Source of the DNA: Neobacillus rhizosphaerae
GTDB taxonomy: Bacteria; Bacillota; Bacilli; Bacillales; Cytobacillaceae
Direction: 5' to 3'
Assembly (NCBI RefSeq): GCF_937468385.1
Contig: NZ_CALBWS010000026.1
Coordinates: 19,672-83,671 of the forward strand
DNA: 64,000 bases
Part shown: in pieces, positions 7,898 to 17,320 of the stretch
Layout: each line of letters starts with the position of its first letter
How positions within the stretch are numbered: position 1 is the first letter of the stretch
Position numbers and translations under genes: made by a program
The notes under the pieces: model-generated
The model's input: the letters and a program-made list of their open reading frames with translations, nothing else
What the model was told of the DNA's origin: nothing
Database searches by the model: none

Positions 7898-8899
7898 ATG
7901 GTAGAAAATCGTCATGAAGCTTTAGGTTTAAGCGACGGAAAAGTATTGGAAATGTATGAAACGATGCTTTTGGCCCGCCGGATTGATGAGCGGATGTGGT
8001 TATTGAACCGTGCTGGGAAAATTCCCTTTGTAATTTCATGTCAAGGGCAGGAAGCGGCACAAGTAGGAGCTTCCTTTGCCCTTGATCGTGAAAAGGATTA
8101 CGTACTTCCATATTATCGTGATATGGGTGTCGTGTTAACGTTTGGTATGACTCCTAGGGAACTCATGCTTTCTGGGTTTGCTAAAGCGGAGGATCCAAAC
8201 TCTGGTGGAAGACAAATGCCAGGTCACTTTGGTCAAAAGAAAAATCGGATTGTCACAGGTTCATCGCCAGTAACAACTCAGGTGCCGCATGCGGTAGGTG
8301 TTGCCCTCGCTGGAAAAATGGAAAGAAAAGACCTTGTTACGTTTGTAACCTTTGGGGAAGGATCGTCCAACCAAGGTGATTTCCATGAGGGTGCTAACTT
8401 TGCCGGTGTCCATAAACTCCCGGTCATTTTCATGTGTGAAAATAATAAATACGCAATTTCTGTTCCAATTGAAAAACAATTAGCATGTGAAAAGGTTTCT
8501 GACCGTGCCATCGGGTATGGCATGCCTGGAATTACTGTTGATGGGAATGATCCATTGGAAGTATATAAAGCAGTTAAAGACGCTGCTGATCGTGGGCGCC
8601 GAGGTGAAGGTCCAACATTGGTTGAAACAGTTTCCTACCGCCTGACACCGCACTCATCTGATGACGACGATCGTTCTTACCGTGCACCAGATGAGGTGGC
8701 AAAGGCAAAAACACAAGATCCAATCATTACGTTTGGAGCCTATTTGAAGGAAACAGGTGTGATGAATGATGAGTTGGAAAAGGAAATCAATGACCGTGTA
8801 ATGAAACAGGTGAATGAAGCGACTGATTATGCTGAAAATGCTCCTTATGCACCACCAGAAGAAGCATTGAAATATGTTTATGCGGACACGGAAGAGTAA
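7898..8899 (+). CDS. bkdAA: Branched-chain 2-oxoacid dehydrogenase E1 alpha
   Basis: The thiamine-diphosphate subunit that decarboxylates branched 2-oxo acids. A 333-residue protein with YYRDMG, SGGRQMPGHF, the ThDP-binding block GEGSSNQGDFHEGANFAG ending in ENNKYA, and the phosphorylation-loop equivalent YRLTPHSSDDDD. The ThDP motif starts GEG rather than the commoner GDG, a variant known in this family. GGGAGGTAAG precedes ATG 7898. The E1 beta gene follows after 12 bases. Confidence 0.96.
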   Translation: MVENRHEALGLSDGKVLEMYETMLLARRIDERMWLLNRAGKIPFVISCQGQEAAQVGASFALDREKDYVLPYYRDMGVVLTFGMTPRELMLSGFAKAEDPNSGGRQMPGHFGQKKNRIVTGSSPVTTQVPHAVGVALAGKMERKDLVTFVTFGEGSSNQGDFHEGANFAGVHKLPVIFMCENNKYAISVPIEKQLACEKVSDRAIGYGMPGITVDGNDPLEVYKAVKDAADRGRRGEGPTLVETVSYRLTPHSSDDDDRSYRAPDEVAKAKTQDPIITFGAYLKETGVMNDELEKEINDRVMKQVNEATDYAENAPYAPPEEALKYVYADTEE

Positions 8900-8911
8900 G
8901 GGGGAAGTAAC

Positions 8912-9895
8912 ATGGCGATCATTTCATATATTGATTCAATAACTATGGCCATTCGTGAGGAAATGGAAAGGGATCCAAAGGTTTTTGTACTGGGAGAAGA
9001 TGTAGGGGTAAAAGGCGGCGTATTTAAGGCTACACAAGGTTTATATGAGCAATTTGGTGAAGAACGCGTCATTGATACACCGCTTGCGGAATCAGCGATT
9101 GCAGGAGTCGGAATTGGTGCAGCGATGTATGGCATGCGACCGATTGCTGAAATGCAATTTGCCGATTTTATTATGCCGGCAGTCAACCAAATTATCTCGG
9201 AAGCAGCAAAAATTCGCTATCGTTCGAATAACGACTGGAGCTGCCCAATGGTTATTCGTGCCCCGTACGGAGGCGGAGTACATGGTGCCCTTTATCATTC
9301 TCAATCAGTTGAAGCGGTATTTGCCAATCAACCTGGTTTGAAAATTGTGATGCCATCGACTCCTTATGATGCGAAGGGCTTATTAAAAGCAGCTATTCGT
9401 GATAATGACCCAGTTCTATTTTTTGAGCATAAACGGGCCTATCGGTTAATTAAAGGGGAAGTTCCAACGGATGATTATACCTTGCCAATCGGAAAAGCTG
9501 ATGTGAAGCGGGAAGGTGAAGACATTACTGTTATTACCTATGGCTTATGTGTACATTTTGCCCTTCAAGCGGCGGAGAAATTAGCCAGTGATGGAATCTC
9601 AGCACATATTCTCGATTTGCGAACCGTTTATCCACTTGATAAAGAAGCAATCATTGAAGCGGCATCGAAAACTGGTAAAGTCCTTCTTGTTACTGAGGCT
9701 ACAAAAGAAGGCAGTATAATGGGTGAAGTGTCAGCGATTATTGCTGAAAATTGTTTATTTGAATTAGATGCTCCTATTATGCGTCTAGCTGGACCGGATG
9801 TACCGGCAATGCCGTATGCACCAACGATGGAAAAATTCTTCATGGTAAATCCTGATAAAGTGGAAAAAGCAATGCGCGAGCTTGCTGAATACTAA
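8912..9895 (+). CDS. bkdAB: Branched-chain 2-oxoacid dehydrogenase E1 beta
   Basis: Partner of BkdAA in the alpha2beta2 E1. The 327-residue protein carries LGEDVGVKGGVFKATQGL, DTPLAESAIAGVGIGAA, EMQFADFIMPA, and the C-terminal transketolase domain with DLRTVYPLDKE and VTEATKEGSIMGEVSA. GGGGGAAG lies upstream of ATG 8912. It is separated from bkdB by a 122-base repeat, not by a terminator with a T-run. Confidence 0.96.
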   Translation: MAIISYIDSITMAIREEMERDPKVFVLGEDVGVKGGVFKATQGLYEQFGEERVIDTPLAESAIAGVGIGAAMYGMRPIAEMQFADFIMPAVNQIISEAAKIRYRSNNDWSCPMVIRAPYGGGVHGALYHSQSVEAVFANQPGLKIVMPSTPYDAKGLLKAAIRDNDPVLFFEHKRAYRLIKGEVPTDDYTLPIGKADVKREGEDITVITYGLCVHFALQAAEKLASDGISAHILDLRTVYPLDKEAIIEAASKTGKVLLVTEATKEGSIMGEVSAIIAENCLFELDAPIMRLAGPDVPAMPYAPTMEKFFMVNPDKVEKAMRELAEY

Positions 9896-9898
9896 AAC

Positions 9899-10020
9899 GA
9901 AAAGCGGAGGCGCCTTGGGCAGCCCCGACAAGCGCTGGAGGGCATGCCAGTGAAGTCGTACTTTGACTTCATTGGCAGGACCAAAGCGACTCGAGGGGCT
10001 AGGCGCTGGAGCTGGACAAT
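9899..10020 (+). repeat. Full copy of the GAAAAGCG...CTGGACAAT intergenic repeat
   Basis: Starts GAAAAGCGGAGGCGCC and ends GCGCTGGAGCTGGACAAT. Its centre folds into a 13-bp stem (TGCCAGTGAAGTC with GACTTCATTGGCA), flanked by pairing AGCCCCGA/TCGAGGGGCT. It sits inside the operon and stops exactly one base before the AGGAGG of bkdB. Shorter or degenerate copies are at 5141, 23627, 29145, 32351 and 38053. Confidence 0.75.
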
Positions 10021-10034
10021 AGGAGGTATGAACA

Positions 10035-11336
10035 TTGACTCTTGAACAAATTAAAATGCCTCAGTTAGGGGAAAGCGTAACCGAAGGTACAATTAGTAAG
10101 TGGTTAGTATCTGTAGGTGATAAAGTAAATAAGTACGATCCGCTTGCAGAGGTAATGACAGATAAAGTAAATGCAGAAGTCCCATCCTCTTTTACTGGTG
10201 TGATAAAAGAACTAATTGCGGGTGAAGGTGACACATTAGCAGTCGGCGAAATTATTTGTACGATTGAGATGGAAGGCGGCAAAGTTGAGGAAACCCCAGC
10301 AGCAGGTGAAAAACAGCCAGAAGTTCCTAATAATGCTGCAGCAGCTGTTTCCCAAGCAGATCAAGGAAACAAAGCCCGTTATTCACCTGCCGTTCTTAAA
10401 ATTTCTCAAGAACATGGCATTGATTTAACTCAGGTGTTAGGCACCGGTGCCGGTGGACGGATTACCAGAAAAGATCTACTTAAATTAATTGAGTCTGGAA
10501 ATATTCCAGTTGCAGGACAAACAGTGGAAGCAGAAAAACAGCCTGCAGTTGAGCAGGTTGCAAAACAAGAATTGGTCCAGCCAGTTCCTACAAAGGCGCC
10601 AGCTGCACCAGCAGTGAATATCCCAGTGGCAGCTGGAGACATTGAAATTCCGGTAACTGGCATTCGTAAAGCAATTGCGGCTAATATGCTGCGCAGCAAG
10701 CATGAAGCACCGCATGCATGGACCATGATTGAAGTGGACGCAACTAATCTTGTTGACTATCGTAATTCCTTAAAAGGTGAATTCAAGAAAAAAGAAGGCT
10801 TTAATTTAACATTCTTTGCTTTCTTTGTGAAGGCAGTGGCACAGGCATTAAAAGAATTCCCGCAAATCAATTCGATGTGGGCTGGTGAAAAGATCATCCA
10901 AAAGAAAGACATCAATATTTCGATTGCGGTTGCGACAGATGATGCACTTTACGTCCCTGTTATCAAAAATGCGGATGAAAAAACAATTAAGGGTATTGCC
11001 CGTGAAATCTCTGAACTTGCTGTGAAAGTGAGAACTGGAAAGCTGAAGTCAGAAGATATGCAGGGAGGAACCTTTACTGTAAACAATACGGGTTCCTTTG
11101 GCTCTGTTCAATCAATGGGAATCATAAATTACCCACAAGCGGCTATTCTACAGGTGGAGTCGATTGTCAAGCGTCCAGTTGTCATGAATAATGGTATGAT
11201 TGCAGTTCGTGATATGGTCAATTTATGTATGTCACTTGATCACAGAGTATTAGACGGACTTGTTTGTGGCCGTTTCTTACAACGTGTGAAAGAGATCCTT
11301 GAAAATATTTCGAAATCAACAACTTCCATTTATTAA
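10035..11336 (+). CDS. bkdB: Dihydrolipoamide branched-chain acyltransferase E2
   Basis: E2 core of the branched-chain complex; transfers the acyl group from lipoate to CoA. The 433 residues hold one N-terminal lipoyl domain with lysine 44 in EVMTDKVNAEV, a peripheral-subunit-binding domain (~113-150, RYSPAVLKISQEHGIDL...GTGAGGRITRKD), two Pro/Ala/Val/Glu-rich linkers, and the catalytic domain with LDHRVLDG near the end. The start is TTG 10035 with AGGAGG 8 bases upstream; the ATG at 10028 is out of frame and stops at once. Last gene of the bkd operon. Confidence 0.95.
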   Translation: MTLEQIKMPQLGESVTEGTISKWLVSVGDKVNKYDPLAEVMTDKVNAEVPSSFTGVIKELIAGEGDTLAVGEIICTIEMEGGKVEETPAAGEKQPEVPNNAAAAVSQADQGNKARYSPAVLKISQEHGIDLTQVLGTGAGGRITRKDLLKLIESGNIPVAGQTVEAEKQPAVEQVAKQELVQPVPTKAPAAPAVNIPVAAGDIEIPVTGIRKAIAANMLRSKHEAPHAWTMIEVDATNLVDYRNSLKGEFKKKEGFNLTFFAFFVKAVAQALKEFPQINSMWAGEKIIQKKDINISIAVATDDALYVPVIKNADEKTIKGIAREISELAVKVRTGKLKSEDMQGGTFTVNNTGSFGSVQSMGIINYPQAAILQVESIVKRPVVMNNGMIAVRDMVNLCMSLDHRVLDGLVCGRFLQRVKEILENISKSTTSIY

Positions 11337-11340
11337 TCTA

Positions 11341-11380
11341 AAACAACCGCTACCGAGAATGGGGGCGGTTGTTTGTTTTT
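11341..11380 (+). terminator. Terminator of the bkd operon
   Basis: AAACAACCGC (11341-11350) pairs perfectly with GCGGTTGTTT (11365-11374), followed by a T-run. Confidence 0.85.
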
Positions 11381-11381
11381 A

Positions 11382-11410
11382 TTGCTTGAATTGCCTTTGT
11401 ACCATAAAAT
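11382..11410 (+). promoter_or_regulatory. Putative sigma-A promoter of mutA-mutB-meaB
   Basis: TTGCTT (11382-11387), 17-base spacer, TAAAAT (11405-11410), directly after the bkd terminator and ~60 bases before mutA. Confidence 0.45.
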
Positions 11411-11472
11411 AGTACTAAGTAGAATTGATTGAATTTTATTTTAATTATGCACGCGGAAGGGGGCTGAGGAGT

Positions 11473-13365
11473 TTGGAAAAAATAAAGAATCAAACTTTTC
11501 CTTCAAAAACAATAACCGAATGGAAAACAATAGCAGAGACATCACTAAAAGGGAAAACGATTGAAGCATTAGATAGTATTACATATGAAAATATTATTTT
11601 GAAACCGCTTTATTCCCTACATGACGAGCAGCCAGTTTCAGTATATCCAGGTGGTTCAGATTTTAGAAGAGGTATATACCCACTTGGATATATTACAAAT
11701 GAATGGAAGATAGCCCAGCATCTTACCTATCAAACAGCGGAAGAATTGGAAGAGAATTTTCTTCATGCATTTGAAAAAGGGCAATCTGCTATCTCATTTG
11801 AGGTTTCGAAGAATTTGTTTGAAACAAATAAAAGCTTTTCAAATGTAATAGCAAAATTATTTTCTCAATATCCGTTTGCCATTAACGCAAAAGATTTCCA
11901 GTCTGGGTTTCTGGATCTATTGAAAAAAATAGCCGATAGAGAAGGATCTGCTGACAAAATCAGCGGATACATAGGCTCTGATCCAATTGCCCAATTTGTA
12001 GAAGAAGAGTTTATTTCCGAGGAATTTTTCAATGAATGGGTAAAGAACATTCAACAGTCAAATGAAAAATTTTCAAACTTACAGACGATTTTAATTGACA
12101 CTGTTCCCTATCATAATGGTGGGGCGAATGCTGTTCAAGAGCTCGGAATCGCCATGGCCGTAGGGGTTTATTATCTCGAAAAGATACAGGGAACCGGAAT
12201 GGAATTGGAAGAAATCCTTGAGAAAATGATCTTTCAATTTGCCATTGGAGGCAACTTTTTCATGGAGATTGCGAAACTCCGGGCCGCACGGGTACTTTGG
12301 AGGCGTATTACTGATGCATATGGTGTAAAAGGTGATGCGTGTGGAATGCATATAGCTGCTGAAACTTCTTCCTTTACAAAGACCGTTAATGACCCCTATG
12401 TAAACCTTCTTCGTGCTGGAAATGAAGCATTTGCTGCTGTAATTGGGGGCGTGCAATATTTACATGTGAATTCATTTGATAACCTTACTGGCTCTACCCT
12501 TTTTTCTGAAAGAATTGCTAGAAATACACAACTACTTTTAAAAGAAGAAGCACACCTGAAAAAAGTTATTGATCCTGCAGGTGGTTCTTGGTATGTGGAA
12601 GAATTAACTAACCAGCTGGCCGAAAAGGCTTGGAGATACTTTCAGCAAATCGAAGCTAATAGCGGTATTCTTGAAGTATTAAAATCTAATTGGCTGCAAC
12701 GGGACATAGCTGCTGTATATGAAAAAAAGAACAAAGATATTCAAACTAGAAATCATAGTATTGTTGGAACAAATGTCTATGCTAACTTGAATGAAATGGT
12801 CCCTGAAAAGAAACGATTGAAGAAAAAACCATATTTTGTTGGTGTGGACACTTCATTAATAAAAATAGAGGCAATCCCACAACGGAGATTGGCAGAACCA
12901 TTTGAAGAATTGCGAATTAAGGCCAACCAATTGGCGAAAAAAACAGCAGGGCACCTGCCATTAGTTGGGATGATTTGTCTTGGTGAGCTAAAACAACATA
13001 AAGCAAGGCTTGATTTTATGAAAGGTTTTCTTGCGGCAGGTGGAATTAAAACACAAGAAAGTATGCCTATCTTAACAGTAGAGAATGCTAGACAATTTGT
13101 TTCAGAACAACCTTTTAAATACTTTTGCTTTTGCGGAACAAATGACCAGTATGAAATGGTGGGTCATGAAATCCTAACTATTTTAATAGCTGAATATCCT
13201 GAACGGATTTTTTACTTTGCGGGACTCCCTGAAAAGGAAAAACAGACCCAGTGGAAGGATGAAGGGATTAAGCAATTTATCCATATAAAAAGCAACTGCT
13301 ATGAAATTCTTGCAGAAATCCTTAATGATTTGGAGGTGAGCTCGGTTGAAGAAACAAAAGCCTGA
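11473..13365 (+). CDS. mutA: Methylmalonyl-CoA mutase small (beta) subunit
   Basis: A 630-residue member of the B12-dependent mutase family, paired with the catalytic MutB. The N-terminal part (about 1-430) is a mutase TIM barrel with FQFAIGGNFFMEIAKLRAARVLW and RIARNTQLLLKEEAHL...DPAGGSWYVE. The C-terminal ~170 residues have a cobalamin-domain-like fold but lack the DxHxxG cobalt ligand found in MutB, so this is the non-catalytic chain. The start is TTG 11473 with GGAAGGGGG 9 bases upstream; the frame is open back to 11425 without a ribosome site. The end overlaps mutB by 20 bases, so translation is probably coupled. Confidence 0.92.
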   Translation: MEKIKNQTFPSKTITEWKTIAETSLKGKTIEALDSITYENIILKPLYSLHDEQPVSVYPGGSDFRRGIYPLGYITNEWKIAQHLTYQTAEELEENFLHAFEKGQSAISFEVSKNLFETNKSFSNVIAKLFSQYPFAINAKDFQSGFLDLLKKIADREGSADKISGYIGSDPIAQFVEEEFISEEFFNEWVKNIQQSNEKFSNLQTILIDTVPYHNGGANAVQELGIAMAVGVYYLEKIQGTGMELEEILEKMIFQFAIGGNFFMEIAKLRAARVLWRRITDAYGVKGDACGMHIAAETSSFTKTVNDPYVNLLRAGNEAFAAVIGGVQYLHVNSFDNLTGSTLFSERIARNTQLLLKEEAHLKKVIDPAGGSWYVEELTNQLAEKAWRYFQQIEANSGILEVLKSNWLQRDIAAVYEKKNKDIQTRNHSIVGTNVYANLNEMVPEKKRLKKKPYFVGVDTSLIKIEAIPQRRLAEPFEELRIKANQLAKKTAGHLPLVGMICLGELKQHKARLDFMKGFLAAGGIKTQESMPILTVENARQFVSEQPFKYFCFCGTNDQYEMVGHEILTILIAEYPERIFYFAGLPEKEKQTQWKDEGIKQFIHIKSNCYEILAEILNDLEVSSVEETKA

Positions 13366-15544
13366 CTTTCAAAATATTTCATTGTTTGATAAGCATCAAT
13401 CCATGACAAAAGAGGAGTGGCGGAAAAAGGCAGAAAAAGAAATAGATGGCTCTATTGACGATTTACTTTTTGAAACAAATGAACAAATCTTCTTAAAACC
13501 GCTTTATACAAAAGAAGACCGGGAAGAATTAGAGCATCTTGATGATCTTCCAGGGCTCCCGCCATATACAAGAGGGCCTTATCCGACGATGTATGTCAAT
13601 CGTCCATGGACTGTCAGACAATACGCAGGTTTTTCAACGGCTGAGGAAAGTAATGCCTTTTATCGCCGCAATCTCGCCATGGGGCAAAAGGGATTGTCGG
13701 TTGCCTTTGATTTAGCCACCCATCGCGGCTATGATTCTGATCATCCGCGCGTGGTTGGGGATGTCGGGAAAGCGGGTGTAGCGATTGATTCCGTTCTCGA
13801 CATGAAAACTCTTTTTGACGGAATTCCACTAGATCAAATGTCTGTGTCGATGACAATGAATGGGGCGGTGCTTCCGATTCTAGCCTTTTTTATTGTAACG
13901 GCCGAAGAACAGGGAGTCAGTCAGGAAAAGCTATCCGGAACAATCCAAAATGACATTTTAAAGGAATACATGGTTCGTAATACCTATATTTATCCGCCAG
14001 AAATGTCGATGAAAATAATTGCTGATATCTTTGAATATACCTCCAAATACATGCCAAAGTTTAATAGTATCAGTATATCTGGCTACCATATGCAAGAGGC
14101 CGGGGCACCGGCAGATTTAGAATTGGCTTACACATTAGCTGACGGTCTGGAATACGTAAGGACAGGCCTTAAAGCGGGAATCGAAATCGATTCATTTGCT
14201 CCGAGGTTATCGTTTTTCTGGGCAATTGGGATGAATTACTTTATGGAAGTGGCCAAAATGCGGGCAGCCCGATTGATTTGGGCAAAAATGATGAAATCCT
14301 TCCATCCAATAAACGAAAAATCGTTGGTATTACGTACCCATTCGCAAACATCTGGCTGGAGTTTGACGGAGCAGGATCCATTTAACAATGTTACTAGGAC
14401 ACTGATTGAAGCGCATGCGGCGGCAATGGGTCATACGCAATCGCTTCATACTAACGCCTTAGATGAAGCGATTGCCTTGCCAACCGATTTCTCCGCTCGA
14501 ATCGCCCGTAATACACAGTTGTTTTTACAAGAAGAAACAGGGATAACAAATGTAATTGATCCCTGGGCTGGCTCTTATTATGTTGAAAAGCTGACTGATG
14601 AATTGGTAAAAAGAGCTTGGACACATATCGAAGAGGTCGAAGGTCTCGGGGGAATGGCGAAAGCGATTGAAACAGGCCTCCCGAAAATGAGAATTGAAGA
14701 AGCGGCAGCAAGGAGACAAGCCCAAATTGATTCCGGAAAAGAAACAATCATTGGTGTTAATCGTTACCGTTTAGAGAAAGAAGAAGCGATAGATATTTTG
14801 GACATTGATAATACAGCGGTCCGCTTAAAGCAACATGAGAAATTAAATTCCTTAAAGGCAGGTCGTAATGACCATAAAGTGGAGGAAGCCTTAACGCTCT
14901 TAACAAATGCTGCAGCAACAGGTGAACAAAATCTATTAGAGCTTGCGGTTCAGGCAGCGCGTGCAAGAGCGACATTAGGTGAAATTTCTGATGCTATTGA
15001 AATGGTCGCTGGCAGACATAAAGCAATTATCCGCTCGATAAGCGGTATTTATAGTACTGCTTTTAACAATGAAGAGGAAATCACTGAAGTTCAAAAAATG
15101 TCCGATGAATTCCTGGAAAACGAAGGAAGAAGACCAAGAATTTTAGTGGCGAAAATGGGCCAGGACGGTCATGACCGCGGTGCGAAAGTAATAGCCACCG
15201 CATTTGCAGACCTTGGTTTTGATGTGGATATTGGTCCATTGTTCCAGACTCCGGAAGAAACAGCTTTGCAGGCGGTTGAAAATGATGTCCATGTGATTGG
15301 AATGAGTTCGCTTGCTGCCGGTCATAAAACATTATTGCCTCAGCTTGTGGCCGAATTGAAAAAGCTTGGTCGTGAAGATATTCTGGTTGTCGCTGGCGGA
15401 GTCATTCCTGCCCAGGATTATCAATTCTTATATAATCACGGTGCAGCCGCCATCTTTGGACCTGGTACCATTATTCCGGTTGCAGCTCAAAGGGTAATCA
15501 AGGAGATTTATAAACAACTTGGGTATGAGGAAGTGTCGCAATAA
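13346..15544 (+). CDS. mutB: Methylmalonyl-CoA mutase large (alpha, catalytic) subunit
   Basis: Interconverts (R)-methylmalonyl-CoA and succinyl-CoA with adenosylcobalamin. A 732-residue protein: N-terminal barrel with YTRGPYPTMYVNRPWTVRQYAGF and the substrate region SISGYHMQEAGA, then a B12-binding domain from ~595 with GQDGHDRGAKVIA (DxHxxG, His ligand), GMSSLAAGHKTL and VAGGVIP. TTG 13346 follows GGAGGTGA by 6 bases and lies inside the end of mutA. The stop overlaps the meaB start by one base (TAATG). B. subtilis has no counterpart; it uses the methylcitrate route instead. Confidence 0.96.
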   Translation: MKKQKPDFQNISLFDKHQSMTKEEWRKKAEKEIDGSIDDLLFETNEQIFLKPLYTKEDREELEHLDDLPGLPPYTRGPYPTMYVNRPWTVRQYAGFSTAEESNAFYRRNLAMGQKGLSVAFDLATHRGYDSDHPRVVGDVGKAGVAIDSVLDMKTLFDGIPLDQMSVSMTMNGAVLPILAFFIVTAEEQGVSQEKLSGTIQNDILKEYMVRNTYIYPPEMSMKIIADIFEYTSKYMPKFNSISISGYHMQEAGAPADLELAYTLADGLEYVRTGLKAGIEIDSFAPRLSFFWAIGMNYFMEVAKMRAARLIWAKMMKSFHPINEKSLVLRTHSQTSGWSLTEQDPFNNVTRTLIEAHAAAMGHTQSLHTNALDEAIALPTDFSARIARNTQLFLQEETGITNVIDPWAGSYYVEKLTDELVKRAWTHIEEVEGLGGMAKAIETGLPKMRIEEAAARRQAQIDSGKETIIGVNRYRLEKEEAIDILDIDNTAVRLKQHEKLNSLKAGRNDHKVEEALTLLTNAAATGEQNLLELAVQAARARATLGEISDAIEMVAGRHKAIIRSISGIYSTAFNNEEEITEVQKMSDEFLENEGRRPRILVAKMGQDGHDRGAKVIATAFADLGFDVDIGPLFQTPEETALQAVENDVHVIGMSSLAAGHKTLLPQLVAELKKLGREDILVVAGGVIPAQDYQFLYNHGAAAIFGPGTIIPVAAQRVIKEIYKQLGYEEVSQ

Positions 15545-16668
15545 TGGCTGCGGATCAAAAACCGGAGTGGAGCGATCTGAATAACCCTGGAAATTGTTCA
15601 AGTATAGTTAGAAAAGGACAGATGCAAGAAGGCCAAGCAGTTTCAATTCAAAAAAACATCCACTTTCAAAAACGTAGAAACAGCGAACCAACTGTTGAAG
15701 AACTTTATGAAGGGGTTCTTAAAGGTGATAGGAGTCTACTTGCAAGAGCCATCACCCTAGTGGAAAGTAACGCCGAGCAGCATTTCAAAAAAGCACAGGC
15801 GCTCCTTCAAAAACTATTGGCTCATTCTGGTAATGCCATTCGTATTGGCATTACTGGTGTCCCAGGTGCAGGCAAAAGCACTTTTATTGAGGCCTTCGGG
15901 AGCTATTTGTGTGACCATGGGCATCGGGTAGCAGTCCTGGCAATTGACCCAAGCTCAAGTATAAGCGGCGGCAGTATTCTGGGGGACAAAACGAGAATGG
16001 AGCAATTGGCGAGAAACCCAAGAGCTTTCATCCGCCCCTCACCTACTGCTGGGAAGCTTGGAGGGGTTCATCGAAAAACAAGGGAATCGATGCTGATTTG
16101 TGAAGCGGCTGGCTTTGATGTGATTTTAATCGAAACGGTTGGAGTTGGCCAAAGTGAAGTCATTATTCGAGAGATGGTCGATTTTTTCATGCTGCTCGTG
16201 CTGACAGGAGCAGGGGATGAACTGCAGGGAATGAAAAAAGGAATCATGGAACTAGCAGATGCGATACTCGTTCATAAAGCAGATGGAGAAAACAAACCTA
16301 AAGCTGCACAGACAAGAAATGAATATAACCGCATCCTCCACTTCTTGCAGCCTGCTACAAAAGGATGGGCAACAAAGGCCTATACATGTTCATCTAGGAC
16401 TCAGGAGGGTATCAGTGAAATCTGGAGGGTAATACAATCCTTCGAACAAACGGGGAAAACTTCAGGAGTGTTTGATAATAGAAGGAAAATCCAAGCACGG
16501 GAATGGCTTTATTCCATGATAACCGACCAACTTCAATTTTATTTTTATCATCATAGCGGTGTAAAAAGTACGCTGCCCAAGCTGGAAAATGAAGTGATTG
16601 CCGGGGAAACGACTGTTGCTGTAGCAGTTGCAACTTTATTTAATACCTTTTTATCCCCAAAAGATTGA
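15544..16668 (+). CDS. meaB: Methylmalonyl-CoA mutase-associated GTPase MeaB
   Basis: G-protein chaperone that gates cofactor loading and protects the mutase. Motifs: Walker A GVPGAGKST, LAIDPSSSISGGSILGDKTRM, IETVGVGQSE (switch) and HKADGENK (NKxD-type base recognition). From ATG 15544 the protein is 374 residues, about 40 longer at the N-terminus than typical MeaB; the first ~50 residues look unstructured. GAGGAAGTG precedes it and the TAATG overlap with mutB supports coupling, but ATG 15622 is an alternative start. Confidence 0.92.
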   Translation: MAADQKPEWSDLNNPGNCSSIVRKGQMQEGQAVSIQKNIHFQKRRNSEPTVEELYEGVLKGDRSLLARAITLVESNAEQHFKKAQALLQKLLAHSGNAIRIGITGVPGAGKSTFIEAFGSYLCDHGHRVAVLAIDPSSSISGGSILGDKTRMEQLARNPRAFIRPSPTAGKLGGVHRKTRESMLICEAAGFDVILIETVGVGQSEVIIREMVDFFMLLVLTGAGDELQGMKKGIMELADAILVHKADGENKPKAAQTRNEYNRILHFLQPATKGWATKAYTCSSRTQEGISEIWRVIQSFEQTGKTSGVFDNRRKIQAREWLYSMITDQLQFYFYHHSGVKSTLPKLENEVIAGETTVAVAVATLFNTFLSPKD

Positions 16669-16693
16669 AGCTGCCGTTTCTGGCAGTTTTTTT
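16668..16693 (+). terminator. Terminator after meaB
   Basis: AAGCTGCC pairs with GGCAGTTT (one G-U) around GTTTCT, followed by seven T. It begins at the meaB stop codon. Confidence 0.8.
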
Positions 16694-16715
16694 CATAGGT
16701 TAAAAATGATTTCAT

Positions 16716-16745
16716 TTGAAAAAAACACATTTTAACTGTTATGAT
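16716..16745 (+). promoter_or_regulatory. Sigma-A promoter of brxB
   Basis: TTGAAA (16716-16721), 18-base spacer, TATGAT (16740-16745), 35 bases before the gene. Confidence 0.6.
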
Positions 16746-16780
16746 GTAGTTATATACGTAACATGAAGGAGTGATTTTTT

Positions 16781-17218
16781 ATGAGCATGGATTTTAACCT
16801 TTTCATGAATGATGTGGTTAATCAGGCACGTCAAGAAATCGTGTCTGCTGGGTATAAAGAACTTAAAACATCTGCGGATGTGGATGAGGCCCTTACACAA
16901 AAAGGAACAACGTTAGTAATGATTAATTCTGTTTGTGGCTGTGCTGGTGGTGTTGCACGTCCTGCGGCAGCATTTGCTGTTCATTATGATAAACGTCCTG
17001 ACCATCTTGTTACCGTTTTTGCCGGGCAGGATAAGGAAGCAACTGAAACTGCAAGAAACTATTTCACCGGCTATCCGCCATCCTCTCCTTCCTTTGCACT
17101 AATAAAGGATGGTAAGATTTGCTCAATGGTCGAAAGACATCAAATCGAAGGCTTCGATCCTGCGACAGTGGTTTCAAGATTGCAAAAGCAATTTGATGAA
17201 TATTGTGAAGAATTTTAA
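16781..17218 (+). CDS. brxB: Bacilliredoxin BrxB (YqiW family)
   Basis: A 145-residue DUF1094 thioredoxin-fold protein that removes bacillithiol from mixed disulfides in the cytosol. The active site is the CGC motif at residues 52-54 in NSVCGCAGG; the block PPSSPSFALIKDGK follows, as in YphP/YqiW. Length matches B. subtilis YqiW. GAAGGAGTGA precedes ATG 16781. Single-gene unit with its own promoter and terminator. Confidence 0.94.
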   Translation: MSMDFNLFMNDVVNQARQEIVSAGYKELKTSADVDEALTQKGTTLVMINSVCGCAGGVARPAAAFAVHYDKRPDHLVTVFAGQDKEATETARNYFTGYPPSSPSFALIKDGKICSMVERHQIEGFDPATVVSRLQKQFDEYCEEF

Positions 17219-17230
17219 TACCGAAGCAAG

Positions 17231-17269
17231 AAAAGGGTCAATCTCCTAAAGGGAGCTTGGTCCTTTTTT
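17231..17269 (+). terminator. Terminator after brxB
   Basis: AAAAGG...CCTTTT arms with an inner CTCC/GGAG stem and a two-base internal mismatch, followed by T6. Confidence 0.6.
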
Positions 17270-17320
17270 GTTTGGAAAAAAATACTTTAAAAAAACATAA
17301 ACGAATTTTTAAAAATATAT

